A stretch of DNA of 38,817 bases from Halodurantibacterium flavum (GCF_042681825.1 NZ_JBHUGH010000008.1:1-38817), one strand, 5' to 3'; positions 1 through 8,108 are shown, counted from the stretch's first letter. Numbers and translations: made by a program. The notes: a model not told the origin generated them from the sequence alone.

Positions 1-103
1 CAGGCTGAAGGACTGGCGCCGTATCGCCACACGCTATGACAGATGCGCCACGACCTTCCTCTCCGCCGTCGCTCTCGCCGCAACCGTCATCTTCTGGCTT
101 TGA
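1..103 (+). pseudogene. IS5-family transposase, C-terminal fragment
   Basis: The window opens inside a coding frame (first full codon at base 2) that reads RLKDWRRIATRYDRCATTFL and ends at TGA 101-103. The RRIATRYD block followed by a hydrophobic tail is the usual C-terminus of IS5-family (IS427/IS1031-like) DDE transposases. Only about 33 residues are inside the window, so whether the rest of the gene is intact cannot be judged. The terminal inverted repeat of the element appears to follow at 106-126. Confidence 0.75.
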
Positions 104-105
104 AA

Positions 106-126
106 ATCAATGAGTCTGGAGCCTAG
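106..126. repeat. Probable right terminal inverted repeat of the IS5-family element
   Basis: The stretch TGAGTCTGGAGCCTAG at 111-126 lies just after the transposase stop codon and ends in CTAG, as IS5/IS427-type ends in alphaproteobacteria often do. The other end of the element lies outside the window, so the repeat cannot be paired here. An inverted 11-nt copy (GCTCCAGACTC) occurs at 665-675. Confidence 0.55.
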
Positions 127-184
127 CTATGATCTGTCTTTCCGTCGCGTAAAGCCCAGCACGATTCGAACGACTGAGTCTCTG

Positions 185-831
185 GTGCGCCAGGAAGCTG
201 GCGTGTTCCAGCCGGTGAAAGTCCGGTCCGGGTAGGGGATAGCTCCCGCCCGGTAGCGAGTGTTGCGGCCGTGTCGGCGACGGCATGGGCGAAGCGTACA
301 CAGCGAGCATGTGGGGTGTGGGATCGAGCTGCGAAAGTCAGAATGTTGCAGGGGCCGAGCCAGTCAGAGTTGTCGAAGGCAATATGTGCGAAGCCGCTAT
401 GCGAGGCTTCGTCGTCCTGCCGCAGTCTAAGGCCACTTCACGCACGCACGGAACGCGTCGGAACTTGGGAGACCTCGTCTGGCCCATTGTCGCTAGCGAC
501 CCGGGCCGCGACAGGAAGTCGAGGAGACGTAGCTGTCGCGGAACAGGCGAGGAGTCGGACGGCCGAGTAGTACCGTTGAAGCATCGAACAAAGCCGACTG
601 AAACCGGCGGCGGAGATGGTGGAGGGAAGGCGGCCGGTCGAAGGGAAGGCGAGCAGCGACGCATGCTCCAGACTCTGTGCCGGTTTTAGCATGTCACCGA
701 AGCGGCGAGCCTGCGGATCGAAGGCGTCCAACGCCACGATCGCGTTTGACCTTCGACAAGAGCCCGGTGCGGGAAAGCTGCACGCCGGGATCTGCGGGGG
801 AGTTGCTGGCCAACCGGCACCTCTACCCGAC
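185..831 (+). mobile_element. Group II intron remnant lacking its reverse transcriptase ORF
   Basis: The segment begins with GTGCG, the conserved 5' end of group II introns. It continues with domain I-like sequence (GCCGGTGAAAGTCCGG, CCGGTAGCGAG) typical of bacterial introns. A 33-34 nt domain V hairpin lies at 760-793, with the AGC triad at 761-763, a GAAA-containing loop and a two-base CG bulge near 783-784. A short domain VI-like stem ends in CTACCCGAC near 831. The distance from the end of the domain III/IV-like sequence (~655) to domain V is only about 100 nt, whereas an intact intron-encoded protein needs over 1.2 kb. No reverse transcriptase or maturase reading frame is present, so any splicing or mobility would depend on a protein supplied in trans. 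The exact ends are inferred from consensus. Confidence 0.7.
760..793 (+). ncRNA. Group II intron domain V hairpin
   Basis: Thirty-four nucleotides fold into the diagnostic domain V. GAGCCCGG pairs with the CCGGGATC side through a non-canonical G-A position. TGCGG pairs with CTGCA around a GAAAG loop, and an unpaired CG sits opposite the junction. This is the catalytic core of group II introns and the strongest evidence that the surrounding 0.65 kb is an intron. Confidence 0.7.
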
Positions 832-1085
832 ACCCATTGAAGGGGCTCCCAAACAGCTTGACTGTTAATAGGAAGAGATGCTAGCAAAGATAGTATGCAT
901 GCTTGATATAGGCGCGTGCTGAGTTCGAAATACGGGAGCAATCTTGCTCATAGCGCGCAATTTCAAAGCTTCTCTTAGAAGGTTGGTACTTCGCTGTTCC
1001 GACAGCGTCCGGAGATCATCAGGACGAAGGAACGAAGTGAGGTCGCACTTGCAGATGAAAGATATGCGGTTGGGGAGGGCAGTTT
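832..1085 (+). promoter_or_regulatory. Leader region upstream of the aromatic-degradation operon
   Basis: This 254-bp stretch between the intron and the ferredoxin gene holds no convincing gene. It contains a small perfect inverted repeat, CGCTGT-TCCG-ACAGCG (992-1007), which could be an operator half-site pair or an RNA hairpin. A strong purine-rich ribosome-binding site (GGGGAGGG) ends about 7 bases before the ATG at 1086. The operon promoter probably lies here or upstream in the intron or IS DNA. No confident -35/-10 pair could be assigned by eye. Confidence 0.35.
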
Positions 1086-1409
1086 ATGACGATCAATCTG
1101 GTGTTCATCGATGCGTCGGGTCAACGGCGGGAGATATCGTCGCAGGAGGGGCGGTCATTGATGGAGGCCGCCACGCTTTCGGGCGTCCCGGGCATTGATG
1201 CCGATTGCGGTGGGGCCTGTGCCTGCGCTACCTGCCAGGTCTATGTGGATCCCGACTGGCTTTCCCGACTTCCGGCAATGAGCGACGGCGAAGCCAACAT
1301 GCTGGGGTTCGCGGCCAACCGACAGGAAAACAGCCGTCTGGCCTGCCAGATACGGCTTGCGCCGGAACTTGATGGTCTGACCGTCACCACCCCTGAATTC
1401 CAATTCTGA
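1086..1409 (+). CDS. [2Fe-2S] ferredoxin (adrenodoxin/putidaredoxin type)
   Basis: This 107-residue protein is the normal length for a plant/vertebrate-type [2Fe-2S] ferredoxin. The cluster ligands are visible as C41-X5-C47-X2-C50 (CGGACACATC) and C87 in RLACQI. The spacing matches the adrenodoxin/putidaredoxin/rhodocoxin group rather than the Rieske type. It should carry electrons from an FAD reductase to a ring-hydroxylating or cytochrome P450 oxygenase, and a matching reductase lies at 5227-6449 in the same operon. The start is supported by a strong GGGGAGGG ribosome-binding site. The terminal oxygenase that would use it is not in the window. Confidence 0.9.
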   Translation: MTINLVFIDASGQRREISSQEGRSLMEAATLSGVPGIDADCGGACACATCQVYVDPDWLSRLPAMSDGEANMLGFAANRQENSRLACQIRLAPELDGLTVTTPEFQF

Positions 1410-1454
1410 TCAAGAAAGACGCGCCCGGTCCGGTTGCGCGGAATGGAGGATAAT

Positions 1455-2513
1455 ATGTCGCTCATCGAGAAACCTGTCGAAACAGCAGAGCGGGCGAAGT
1501 TCTACGACAAGATCGATGGTGGTTCCTACACCGCGCTCTGGACGGTGCTGTCGAGCATCATCACGCCCGAACCCAAGAGCGCTTGCGTATCGCATCTGTG
1601 GCATTTCGATGAGGCTAAATCCTATCTGCTCGAAGCGGGCGGGCTGATCACGGCCAAGGAGGCAGAGCGGCGCGTTCTCGTGCTCGAGAACCCCGGTTTG
1701 CGAGGGCAGTCCCGGATCACGACCTCCCTTTATGCCGGTCTGCAGATCGTCATGCCGGGCGAGGTCGCTCCGGCGCATCGTCACAGCCAGTCCGCGCTGC
1801 GCTTCGTGATGGATGGTTCGGGCGCCCATACCGCGGTCGATGGCGAGCGCACAAACCTGGGGTTCGGCGATTTCGTGATCACCCCTGCGGGCGCCTGGCA
1901 TGACCATGGCAACCACAGCAGCGAACCCATGATCTGGCTCGACGGTCTGGATATACCGATCGTCTCGGTTTTCGATGCTTCCTTCGCGGAAGAGCATCAT
2001 GAGGATGAGCAGCCGATCACGCGCCAGACCGATGACACAAAATGGCGGTTCGCCTCGAACATGCTCCCGGTCGATTATGAGCGGGCGCGACTTTCTTCGC
2101 CGATCTTCAACTATCCCTACGCGCGTTCGCGCGAGGCGCTTGAGAATCTGAAGAAGCAGGGAGAGCTGGATCCCTGCCACGGAATCAAGATGCGCTATGT
2201 CAATCCGGTGGACGGCGGATGGGCCATGCCGACGATGTCGACCTGCCTGCAACTACTGCCGAAGGGATTCAAGACGCATCCCTATCGCTCGACCGATGCC
2301 ACTGTATTCGTCGTCACCGAAGGCAAAGGCCGCAGCACCATCGCGGGCAAGACCTATGAATGGGCTCCGAAGGACATCTTCGTGGTGCCGAGCTGGAAGA
2401 CCGTGGTGCACGAAGCCGAGAGCGAGGCGGTGTTGTTTTCCTACTCCGACCGCGTGTGTCAAGAAAAACTCGGGCTCTGGCGGGAAGACCGCGGGAACGC
2501 CGTTCCGCTCTGA
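1455..2513 (+). CDS. Gentisate 1,2-dioxygenase-family bicupin ring-cleavage dioxygenase
   Basis: The 352-residue protein belongs to the bicupin gentisate/salicylate/1-hydroxy-2-naphthoate dioxygenase family, which cleaves the ring with Fe(II) and O2. The N-terminal cupin carries PGEVAPAHRHSQSALRF with likely iron ligands H108 and H110, and the third ligand is probably H149 in WHDH. A second, degenerate cupin includes THPYRSTDATVFVV. The ATG at 1455 is preferred to an upstream ATG at 1434 because GGAGGA lies 4 bases before it. The neighbouring naphthalene-type genes suggest gentisate, salicylate or 1-hydroxy-2-naphthoate as substrate. Sequence alone does not decide between them. Confidence 0.85.
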   Translation: MSLIEKPVETAERAKFYDKIDGGSYTALWTVLSSIITPEPKSACVSHLWHFDEAKSYLLEAGGLITAKEAERRVLVLENPGLRGQSRITTSLYAGLQIVMPGEVAPAHRHSQSALRFVMDGSGAHTAVDGERTNLGFGDFVITPAGAWHDHGNHSSEPMIWLDGLDIPIVSVFDASFAEEHHEDEQPITRQTDDTKWRFASNMLPVDYERARLSSPIFNYPYARSREALENLKKQGELDPCHGIKMRYVNPVDGGWAMPTMSTCLQLLPKGFKTHPYRSTDATVFVVTEGKGRSTIAGKTYEWAPKDIFVVPSWKTVVHEAESEAVLFSYSDRVCQEKLGLWREDRGNAVPL

Positions 2514-2596
2514 GCGGTCGCAGCGAGGTCACCCGAGTCCCTCCATCCGGTGTGCGCCGATGCCTCCGGCTGTGCAACGAAACAGGATTTTCCACG

Positions 2597-3592
2597 ATGA
2601 AACATGAGTTGCTTACCGTCGATGACGTGACCGGCTGCTGGGCCATCATGCCCACGCCGTCCAAACCCAATGCCTCGGACCCTAGCGCGAAGGACACGGT
2701 CGATCTCGATGAAACAGCGCGCGTCGCCGAGGCTCTGGTCGCCTCGGGCGTGAACGGTATCCTTTCGCTCGGCACATTCGGTGAATGCGCCACCACGACC
2801 TGGGAAGAGAAGGAAGCCTTCATGCGCACCCTGGTCGAAACGGTTCGCGGTCGCGTTCCGGTCTTCGGCGGCGCGACCAGTCTCAACACGCGCGAGACGA
2901 TCCGCATGACCAAGGCCGCGCGCGAGATCGGGGTAGATGGCGTTATGCTGGGTCTGCCGATGTGGGTGCAGCCCGATGTTCCGACCGCGGTGCAGTTCTA
3001 CCGCGACGTGGCCGCGGCTTGCCCGGATGTCGCCATCTGCGCCTATGCCAATCCCGAGGCCTTCAAGTTCGAGTTTCCCCGCGCCTTCTGGGCCCAGATT
3101 GCCGAAATTCCGCAAGTCGTCTCGGCAAAATACATCAGCACGGCCGCACTCTATGCCGACTTGAACCTGACCAAGCGCCGAATCCGTCTGATGCCGCTGG
3201 ATGTGGACTACTACGCCGCCGCACGAATCGACCCGGAGGCATGCACGGCGTTCTGGACCAGTGGCGCGGTTTGCGGACCTACCCCCGCGATCCAGCTGCG
3301 CGACCTGGTGGCCGAGGCGCGCAAGACCGGCGACTGGACGCGCGCCAAGGCGTTGACGGACCGAATCGGCATGACGTACCGGACGCTGTTTCCCAATGGG
3401 TCTTTCAAGGAATTCTCGGTCTATAACATTGGTATAGAGAAGGCGCGCATGGATGCCGCCGGCTGGATGACAGCGGGTCCATGCCGCCCGCCGTACAGCC
3501 TTGTGCCCGAGCCTGTTCTGGAGGGCGCGCGCGAATCGGGTCGGCAGTGGGCCAGGCTTGCCGCCGAGCTTGAAGCCGAGAGCAAGAAATGA
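2597..3592 (+). CDS. nahE: trans-o-hydroxybenzylidenepyruvate hydratase-aldolase (NahE-like)
   Basis: This 331-residue class I aldolase is of the DHDPS/NAL type and has the length of NahE/PhdJ-type hydratase-aldolases. Those enzymes split o-hydroxybenzylidenepyruvate-type intermediates into an aromatic aldehyde and pyruvate. Visible family features are VTGCWAIMPTP near the N-terminus, the GTFGE loop (residues 59-63), Y150 in CAYANPEAF and the Schiff-base lysine K178 in VSAKY. The frame stays open further upstream, but that extension would overlap the dioxygenase gene and looks nothing like the family, so ATG 2597 is used. Its stop overlaps the next start (ATGA), indicating translational coupling. 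Confidence 0.88.
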   Translation: MKHELLTVDDVTGCWAIMPTPSKPNASDPSAKDTVDLDETARVAEALVASGVNGILSLGTFGECATTTWEEKEAFMRTLVETVRGRVPVFGGATSLNTRETIRMTKAAREIGVDGVMLGLPMWVQPDVPTAVQFYRDVAAACPDVAICAYANPEAFKFEFPRAFWAQIAEIPQVVSAKYISTAALYADLNLTKRRIRLMPLDVDYYAAARIDPEACTAFWTSGAVCGPTPAIQLRDLVAEARKTGDWTRAKALTDRIGMTYRTLFPNGSFKEFSVYNIGIEKARMDAAGWMTAGPCRPPYSLVPEPVLEGARESGRQWARLAAELEAESKK

Positions 3593-4185
3593 CTGCGCGC
3601 CAGCTAGACTTCTACTTCGACTTCATGAGCCCCTTTGCCTATCTGGCCTTCCAGAAGGTGCCGCAGATCTGCAAGGCCCACCGTCTGGAGTTCTGCCCAC
3701 GAGTGGCGAACCTTCCCAAGCTCAAGCTCATGGCCGGCAATACCGGGCCATCGAACGTCACCATTCCGCTGAAGATCCGCTACCTGCGCAAGGATCTCGA
3801 CCGCTGGGCCGAGAAGTACGGCGTGCCGCTCGCCTTCCCGAAATCGCTTGCCTCCGAAGCCCTCAACAAGGCCTTTCTTTTCGCAGCCGACAAGGGAGAG
3901 GGCGAAGCCTTCATTCGCGATGCCTGGAACCGGGTCTGGGGCGAAGGAGACGATCCGGCCGATCCGGCGCTACTGGCCGACTTGGCGAAACGCTTTGGCT
4001 GGAGCCCTGAGACGCTTTCCGCTTGGGTAGAATCGAAGGATGCTGCGGACCGATACGAGGTCAGCACTCAGGCCGCGCATGATGCAGGTGTGTTCGGTAT
4101 GCCCACCATGATCCTGGGCGATGAGATGTGGTGGGGCAATGATCGCCTCGACTTCATGGAAGAAGCGCTCCGCAGGGGGCTCTGA
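3589..4185 (+). CDS. nahD: 2-hydroxychromene-2-carboxylate isomerase (NahD-like)
   Basis: This 198-residue DsbA/kappa-GST-fold protein interconverts 2-hydroxychromene-2-carboxylate and trans-o-hydroxybenzylidenepyruvate using glutathione. The signature FYFDFMSPFAYLA near the N-terminus contains the conserved serine (S14) that replaces the redox cysteines of DsbA. GVFGMPTMILGDEMWWGNDRL is the typical C-terminal block. It overlaps the nahE-like gene by 4 bp, so the isomerase is made together with the aldolase that consumes its product. Confidence 0.9.
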   Translation: MTARQLDFYFDFMSPFAYLAFQKVPQICKAHRLEFCPRVANLPKLKLMAGNTGPSNVTIPLKIRYLRKDLDRWAEKYGVPLAFPKSLASEALNKAFLFAADKGEGEAFIRDAWNRVWGEGDDPADPALLADLAKRFGWSPETLSAWVESKDAADRYEVSTQAAHDAGVFGMPTMILGDEMWWGNDRLDFMEEALRRGL

Positions 4186-4216
4186 ACTTAACGGAACCAT
4201 CTAAACGGAGGATATA

Positions 4217-5122
4217 GTGGCTCTTCAGAAACTGTCTCACGCACGTCTGCGTGTAAAAAACCTTGAGGAATCGGTGCGCTTTCACACCGAGGTGCTTGGG
4301 CTTGAAGAAATCGCCCGCCAGGACGGCGCGGTTTACCTCACCTGCGGCACCGACGGCACCTTCGATGTGGCCGTGACCGAGGGCGGAACTGGGGTCATCA
4401 GCTTTGCCATCGCCGCAGATGACGAAGAGGATCTCAAGCGCTACAGCAAGCGTGTAGCGGATGCCGGAGTGCAGGTGCGCGAGATGACCGCCCCTGATCC
4501 GGGCGTGGAGAAGGCGATCGAGTTCGATCTGCCGCCCCAGAAACAAAAGATGCAGATCGTCCTTCTGGATTCCAAGGCACGGCAGCATTACTACAATCCT
4601 GCTGCGCGGGTCACCAATCATTTGAGCGGGATGGCGCCGGTGGACCTTGACCACATCACGCTGCGTGTGGGGCCGGATTCGTCGCAGACGATCGAGTTCC
4701 TTACAAAGCATGTCGATTTTTATGCGGCCGACATCGTCGAGTTCCCCGGGGGACAGGGGCGGCTTGCCGCCTGGCTCCATGTCGGCGATTATCACCACGA
4801 CGTGGCGATGTTCGCCGGTGCTCCGCACGAGACGCTGGATCACCTCGCCTGGACGATCCCGAACCTCGAATACATGAAGCTCATGCTCGATCAGGTCGCG
4901 CGTGGCGGGGTCATGTTGGAGGCAGGTCCGGGGCGGCATGGCGTCGGCTCGAACCTCTACTCCTACTTCATGACGCCGGATGGCAACCGCTACGAACTGT
5001 CTGGCGAGATGCCGCGCTGCGTGGATCGGAAGGCGCCGCCGCGCATGTGGCGGGCAGATCAGCCCGGCATCTTCAGCTCCTGGGGCGCGCCATTCCCCGA
5101 GAGCTTCAAGGTCGGGTCGTGA
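4217..5122 (+). CDS. Type I extradiol dioxygenase (vicinal oxygen chelate fold)
   Basis: The 301-residue protein has two VOC modules, as in BphC, NahC and catechol 2,3-dioxygenases. Iron ligands are H146 (DLDHITLR), H209 (ETLDHLAW) and E260 (NRYELSG), nearly the same numbering as in BphC-type enzymes. The active-site histidines in DYHHD (193-194) and H241 are also present. The start codon is GTG at 4217, chosen because GGAGG lies 7 bases upstream. In this operon the likely role is ring opening of a dihydroxylated polycyclic substrate, such as 1,2-dihydroxynaphthalene, feeding the isomerase and aldolase. Monocyclic catechols cannot be excluded. Confidence 0.87.
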   Translation: MALQKLSHARLRVKNLEESVRFHTEVLGLEEIARQDGAVYLTCGTDGTFDVAVTEGGTGVISFAIAADDEEDLKRYSKRVADAGVQVREMTAPDPGVEKAIEFDLPPQKQKMQIVLLDSKARQHYYNPAARVTNHLSGMAPVDLDHITLRVGPDSSQTIEFLTKHVDFYAADIVEFPGGQGRLAAWLHVGDYHHDVAMFAGAPHETLDHLAWTIPNLEYMKLMLDQVARGGVMLEAGPGRHGVGSNLYSYFMTPDGNRYELSGEMPRCVDRKAPPRMWRADQPGIFSSWGAPFPESFKVGS

Positions 5123-5226
5123 GCTGAAGGCGCAACTCGCCAGCAGAGCGATGATTGCCTACTGACGAGCGCGGCGCAGACCTTATCTGCGCCGCGCGAG
5201 GGGATAGACGGGGAGGTTTCCAGATA

Positions 5227-6449
5227 ATGCGGATGGTCATCATTGGTGGAGGGCAGGCTGCTGCAAATGCNGGCAGGCTGCTGCAAATGCGAGCAAAACG
5301 CTCCGGAGCGAAGGTTTTGACGGGGCTATCACAATCCTGTCGGAAGAACGGTATCATCCCTACGAGAGGCCGCCACTCTCGAAAGCCGTGCTTCAGGGGG
5401 CTGCCGACCCGCATAGCACCTGTCTTCTGAATGCCGATACCGCGCGCAGCCTCAATATCGAGGTTCGTCTCGGCCAGCGCGCCGAGGCAATCGACCGTGC
5501 CGCGCAGATGGTGGCGCTTTCCACCGGTGAGCGTCTGCCATACGACCGGCTGCTGATCGCGACCGGCAGCCGCGCCCGCACACTCGATGGTCCGTTCACG
5601 GGCAAAAGCAACGTCTTCTATTTGCGCAGCGTCGATGATGCCGAGGCTTTGCGGGCTGCGATGGCGCCGGGAAAGAGGCTTCTGTCCATCGGGGCGGGCT
5701 GGATTGGCCTCGAGGTGGCTGCCACGGCCCGCAAGATGGGCATGGAAACGGTCGTCGTGGAGCTCGGAGACCGGCTCTGTGGCCGGAGCCTTCCGGCGGA
5801 CGTCGGTGCCGCACTGGCCGAGGTGCACAGGGAGCACGGTACGGTTATTCATTTGAATACGTCGGTCGAGACAGTTTGCGGACAGGACCGGATCGAAAGC
5901 GTGATCCTTTCAAACGGGGAAACGCTGGCTGTGGACGTGGTCGTGGTCGGGATCGGCGCGATTGCCAATGACTCGATCGCGGGCGAGGCCGGGCTTGAAA
6001 CCGGCAATGGCGTCGTCGTCGATGAATTCCTGCGCACGTCCGACCAGCGGATTTTCGCTGCCGGCGACGTGGCAGCGATGCGCGTCGGCGCCGGCCAGCC
6101 CATCCGGATGGAGTCCTGGGCCAACGCGCAAGACCAGGCTGCGGCTGCGGCGCGAAGCATGCTGGGCAAGGGGGTGCCCTATGACATCAACACCTGGTTC
6201 TGGTCTGACCAGTATGATCTCAACATCCAGATGATCGGCGACATTCAGCCAGAGAAGGGCAACATCTTCCTGCGGAAAGGCGAGAGCAGGGCCTTCACAC
6301 GGTTCTCCGTCATCGACGGTCGGCTGGTTGGTGCCATCTGTTTTGGTACGCCGCGCGACATGGCGATCGTTCGCCGCCTCATGTCTAAGGGCTACACCGT
6401 GATGGACGATTCGCTCACCACCGCACCAGACTTACGCAAGCTGCTCTAG
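5227..6449 (+). pseudogene. FAD-dependent ferredoxin reductase, frame broken by a 20-bp duplication with an N
   Basis: The gene starts MRMVIIGGGQAAAN (GGGQAA is the FAD-binding dinucleotide motif) after a GGGAGG site. It then carries two copies of a 19-mer separated by an N at 5271. Removing one 20-bp unit restores a continuous 400-residue protein: ...ASKTLRSEGFDGAITILSEE, ERYHPYERPPLSK, LLIATGSRAR, SIGAGWIGLEVA (NAD site) and IFAAGDVA. These are the hallmarks of reductases serving ring-hydroxylating oxygenases (BphA4/PdR class). The protein should reduce the ferredoxin encoded at 1086. The N plus exact duplication suggests an assembly or sequencing error rather than a natural mutation, so the gene is probably functional in the organism. 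Confidence 0.85.
5253..5290 (+). repeat. Tandem 19-bp duplication flanking an ambiguous base
   Basis: Two identical copies of a 19-mer beginning GGCAGGCTGCTG abut an N at 5271. The 20-bp net gain shifts the reductase reading frame. This pattern is typical of two contig ends joined without collapsing their overlap. Natural slippage is the alternative. Confidence 0.85.
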
Positions 6450-6464
6450 TCAGGAACAGTTCCA

Positions 6465-6484
6465 CCACCGTGCAACACCGGTGG
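6465..6484 (+). other. Small hairpin between the reductase and OmpW genes
   Basis: CCACCG (6465-6470) and CGGTGG (6479-6484) form a perfect 6-bp stem around an 8-nt loop. There is no T-run after it, so it is more likely an mRNA-processing, stability or partial attenuation element inside the operon than a full terminator. Confidence 0.35.
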
Positions 6485-6521
6485 GCAGCACAACGATTTT
6501 GGCACATCAGGGAGGAAACGC

Positions 6522-7184
6522 ATGCGCCAGATAACTTCTTCATTAGCTATCGCTTTGGTCCTGGGCCTGAACGGTGCAGCTCTGGCCCAGGACCAGGATG
6601 AGGCCCATCAGGGCTGGTACTTGCGGGGTGGGCCTGTTGGGGTATTCTTCAGCCCTGGAGTCGATCTGTCCGTCGCCGGTGCGACCTTCCCGGGTGCCGA
6701 CGTATCAGTTGACCCCAACTATTCGTTAAGCTTCGATATCGGCTATCGCTTCAACGAACAGCTCTCGGCCAGCTTCACCTTCGGGATTCCTCCGACTGCA
6801 GAGGTTCGCGGTGCCGGAGCACTCGCCGGATCTTATCTGGGTGACGTGACCTACGCCCCCGCAATTCTTGCGCTTCAGTACCGGATCCCCACCGGCAATC
6901 CTAGGTTCGAGCCCTATGTTGGCGCGGGTATTAATTATACCATCATGCTTGATTCAGATGACCGGGATGTGGCCGGGTTCGACGTGGACAACGGCTGGGG
7001 CACTGTCCTCCAGGTCGGTTTCGAAAGCATGATCAACGATCGGCTGGGCGTTTATTTTGACGTGAAAAAGATCTGGATCGAAACTGACGCCCGCGGCACA
7101 TTGGGCGCCGGCGGGCCGCCGGCAGCCGCAAAGGTTACGCTGGATCCACTGCTTGTCGGTACTGGCTTGGTCTGGCGCTTCTGA
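6522..7184 (+). CDS. OmpW-family outer-membrane protein
   Basis: This 220-residue precursor has a clear signal peptide (MRQITSSLAIALVLGLNGAALAQ). It continues with alternating beta-strand sequence, GWYLRGGPVGVFFSPGVDL, and the family segment FEPYVGAGINYT, and ends in an aromatic Phe (VWRF) as expected for a BAM-assembled barrel. OmpW/AlkL-type eight-stranded barrels let hydrophobic compounds cross the outer membrane. A copy inside an aromatic-degradation operon is probably the uptake pore for the hydrocarbon substrate. GGAGG lies upstream of the ATG. Confidence 0.85.
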   Translation: MRQITSSLAIALVLGLNGAALAQDQDEAHQGWYLRGGPVGVFFSPGVDLSVAGATFPGADVSVDPNYSLSFDIGYRFNEQLSASFTFGIPPTAEVRGAGALAGSYLGDVTYAPAILALQYRIPTGNPRFEPYVGAGINYTIMLDSDDRDVAGFDVDNGWGTVLQVGFESMINDRLGVYFDVKKIWIETDARGTLGAGGPPAAAKVTLDPLLVGTGLVWRF

Positions 7185-7249
7185 CACAAAATCTTCGGCT
7201 CAGGTAGCAGGGTATCGGAGCCGCACCTCTTCGAAAAGGAGAAACGACA

Positions 7250-7849
7250 ATGGACTTGTACTACATACCCGCAGCCTGTTCTCTGGCCGCCCATATCGCT
7301 TGCCTTGAGGTCGGCCTGCCGCTGACCTGTCGAAAGGTCGAGATGGACCCCGCCGGCAACAAGGTCGATGGCGAGGATTATACCATTATCAATCCGCTTG
7401 GGCTTGTGCCGACAATCGTCGATGGCGACACCAGAATTTCCGAGGCCGCAGTGGTGCTGCAATACATCGCAGACAAGGCTGATGGCAAACTTGGTGATGT
7501 CACCGGCGACGGGCGCTGGAAATTACTCGAGACGCTGAACTTCCTCGCCACCGAGGTGCACAAGTCCATCGGGCCGCTGTTCCGCCCTGACCTTCCCGCC
7601 GAAGCGCGGCCCTTCTTCGAGAAACTCATCGCCAGCCGTCTGACTGCGGCGCAGGATCGCATCGGCGCTTCCGGCTATCTGGTCGGCGATAGCTTCACCG
7701 TGGCCGATGCCTATTTGTTCACGCTGCTCGGCTGGTGCAACTTCCTCAAGATGGATATGTCGCCTTGGCCGAAGCTCGGTGAATTTGCGCAGCGGATCGG
7801 CAGCCGCCCAGCCGTCCAGCAGGCGCTCAAGGAAGAAGGGCTGGCCTGA
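7250..7849 (+). CDS. Glutathione S-transferase, beta class
   Basis: The 199-residue protein starts MDLYYIPAACSLAAHIACLEVGL, the classic beta-class start with the catalytic-site cysteine C10. It continues with the glutathione-binding NPLGLVPTIV and ISEAAVVLQYIAD blocks and a helical C-terminal domain containing LVGDSFTVADAYLF. Beta GSTs such as BphK are regular accessory genes of PAH and biphenyl operons, where they are thought to detoxify reactive or halogenated intermediates. It is the last gene of the operon. A purine-rich AAAAGGAG site precedes the start. Confidence 0.9.
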   Translation: MDLYYIPAACSLAAHIACLEVGLPLTCRKVEMDPAGNKVDGEDYTIINPLGLVPTIVDGDTRISEAAVVLQYIADKADGKLGDVTGDGRWKLLETLNFLATEVHKSIGPLFRPDLPAEARPFFEKLIASRLTAAQDRIGASGYLVGDSFTVADAYLFTLLGWCNFLKMDMSPWPKLGEFAQRIGSRPAVQQALKEEGLA

Positions 7850-7857
7850 ACTCGCAT

Positions 7858-7887
7858 TGTCCTGCCTCGGTGCCGCGAGGCAGGACA
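7858..7887 (+). terminator. Strong hairpin after the GST gene, probable operon terminator
   Basis: A perfect 12-bp stem (TGTCCTGCCTCG pairing with CGAGGCAGGACA) surrounds a 6-nt loop and begins 9 bases after the GST stop codon. It lacks a U-tract, which is common for GC-rich alphaproteobacterial terminators. It could also act on the - strand for the recombinase remnant. Confidence 0.55.
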
Positions 7888-8053
7888 TCGCCCCGCCTCG
7901 ACGGTCTACGCGGCGGTTCGAAACAAGATTGAGAGAAAGTCACTGATTTGAGCAGTCGATTCCTCTGTGTCCGGCAAGGCGCCGCTAGGCAAATGTCCGC
8001 CGTCGCCGGATCGTAAGTAAAGATGGGTGCACCCTCCCGCAACCATCTTTGCT

Positions 8054-8082
8054 GGCGTCGATCGCAAGATATGATCGACGCC
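8054..8082. repeat. Perfect inverted repeat (10-bp arms)
   Basis: GGCGTCGATC (8054-8063) and GATCGACGCC (8073-8082) are separated by 9 nt. It lies in the tail of the recombinase remnant, where ordinary coding constraint is absent. It could be part of an attachment or recombination site, or an RNA hairpin. Confidence 0.45.
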
Positions 8083-8108
8083 GGCCCCCGCAACCAACGA
8101 TAATTGCG

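Noticed and set aside
271..941. Several short coding frames in the first kilobase
   Set aside because: They fall within the structured group II intron RNA and its flank; none resembles a protein family or has a supported start.
2360..2596. N-terminal extension of the hydratase-aldolase
   Set aside because: It overlaps the 3' end of the dioxygenase gene in another frame, is Arg-rich, and family members start at the MKHELLTVDDVTG position.
7906..8097. Separate small protein with repeated VAG motifs
   Set aside because: It is read-through of the recombinase remnant into non-coding DNA containing hairpins.
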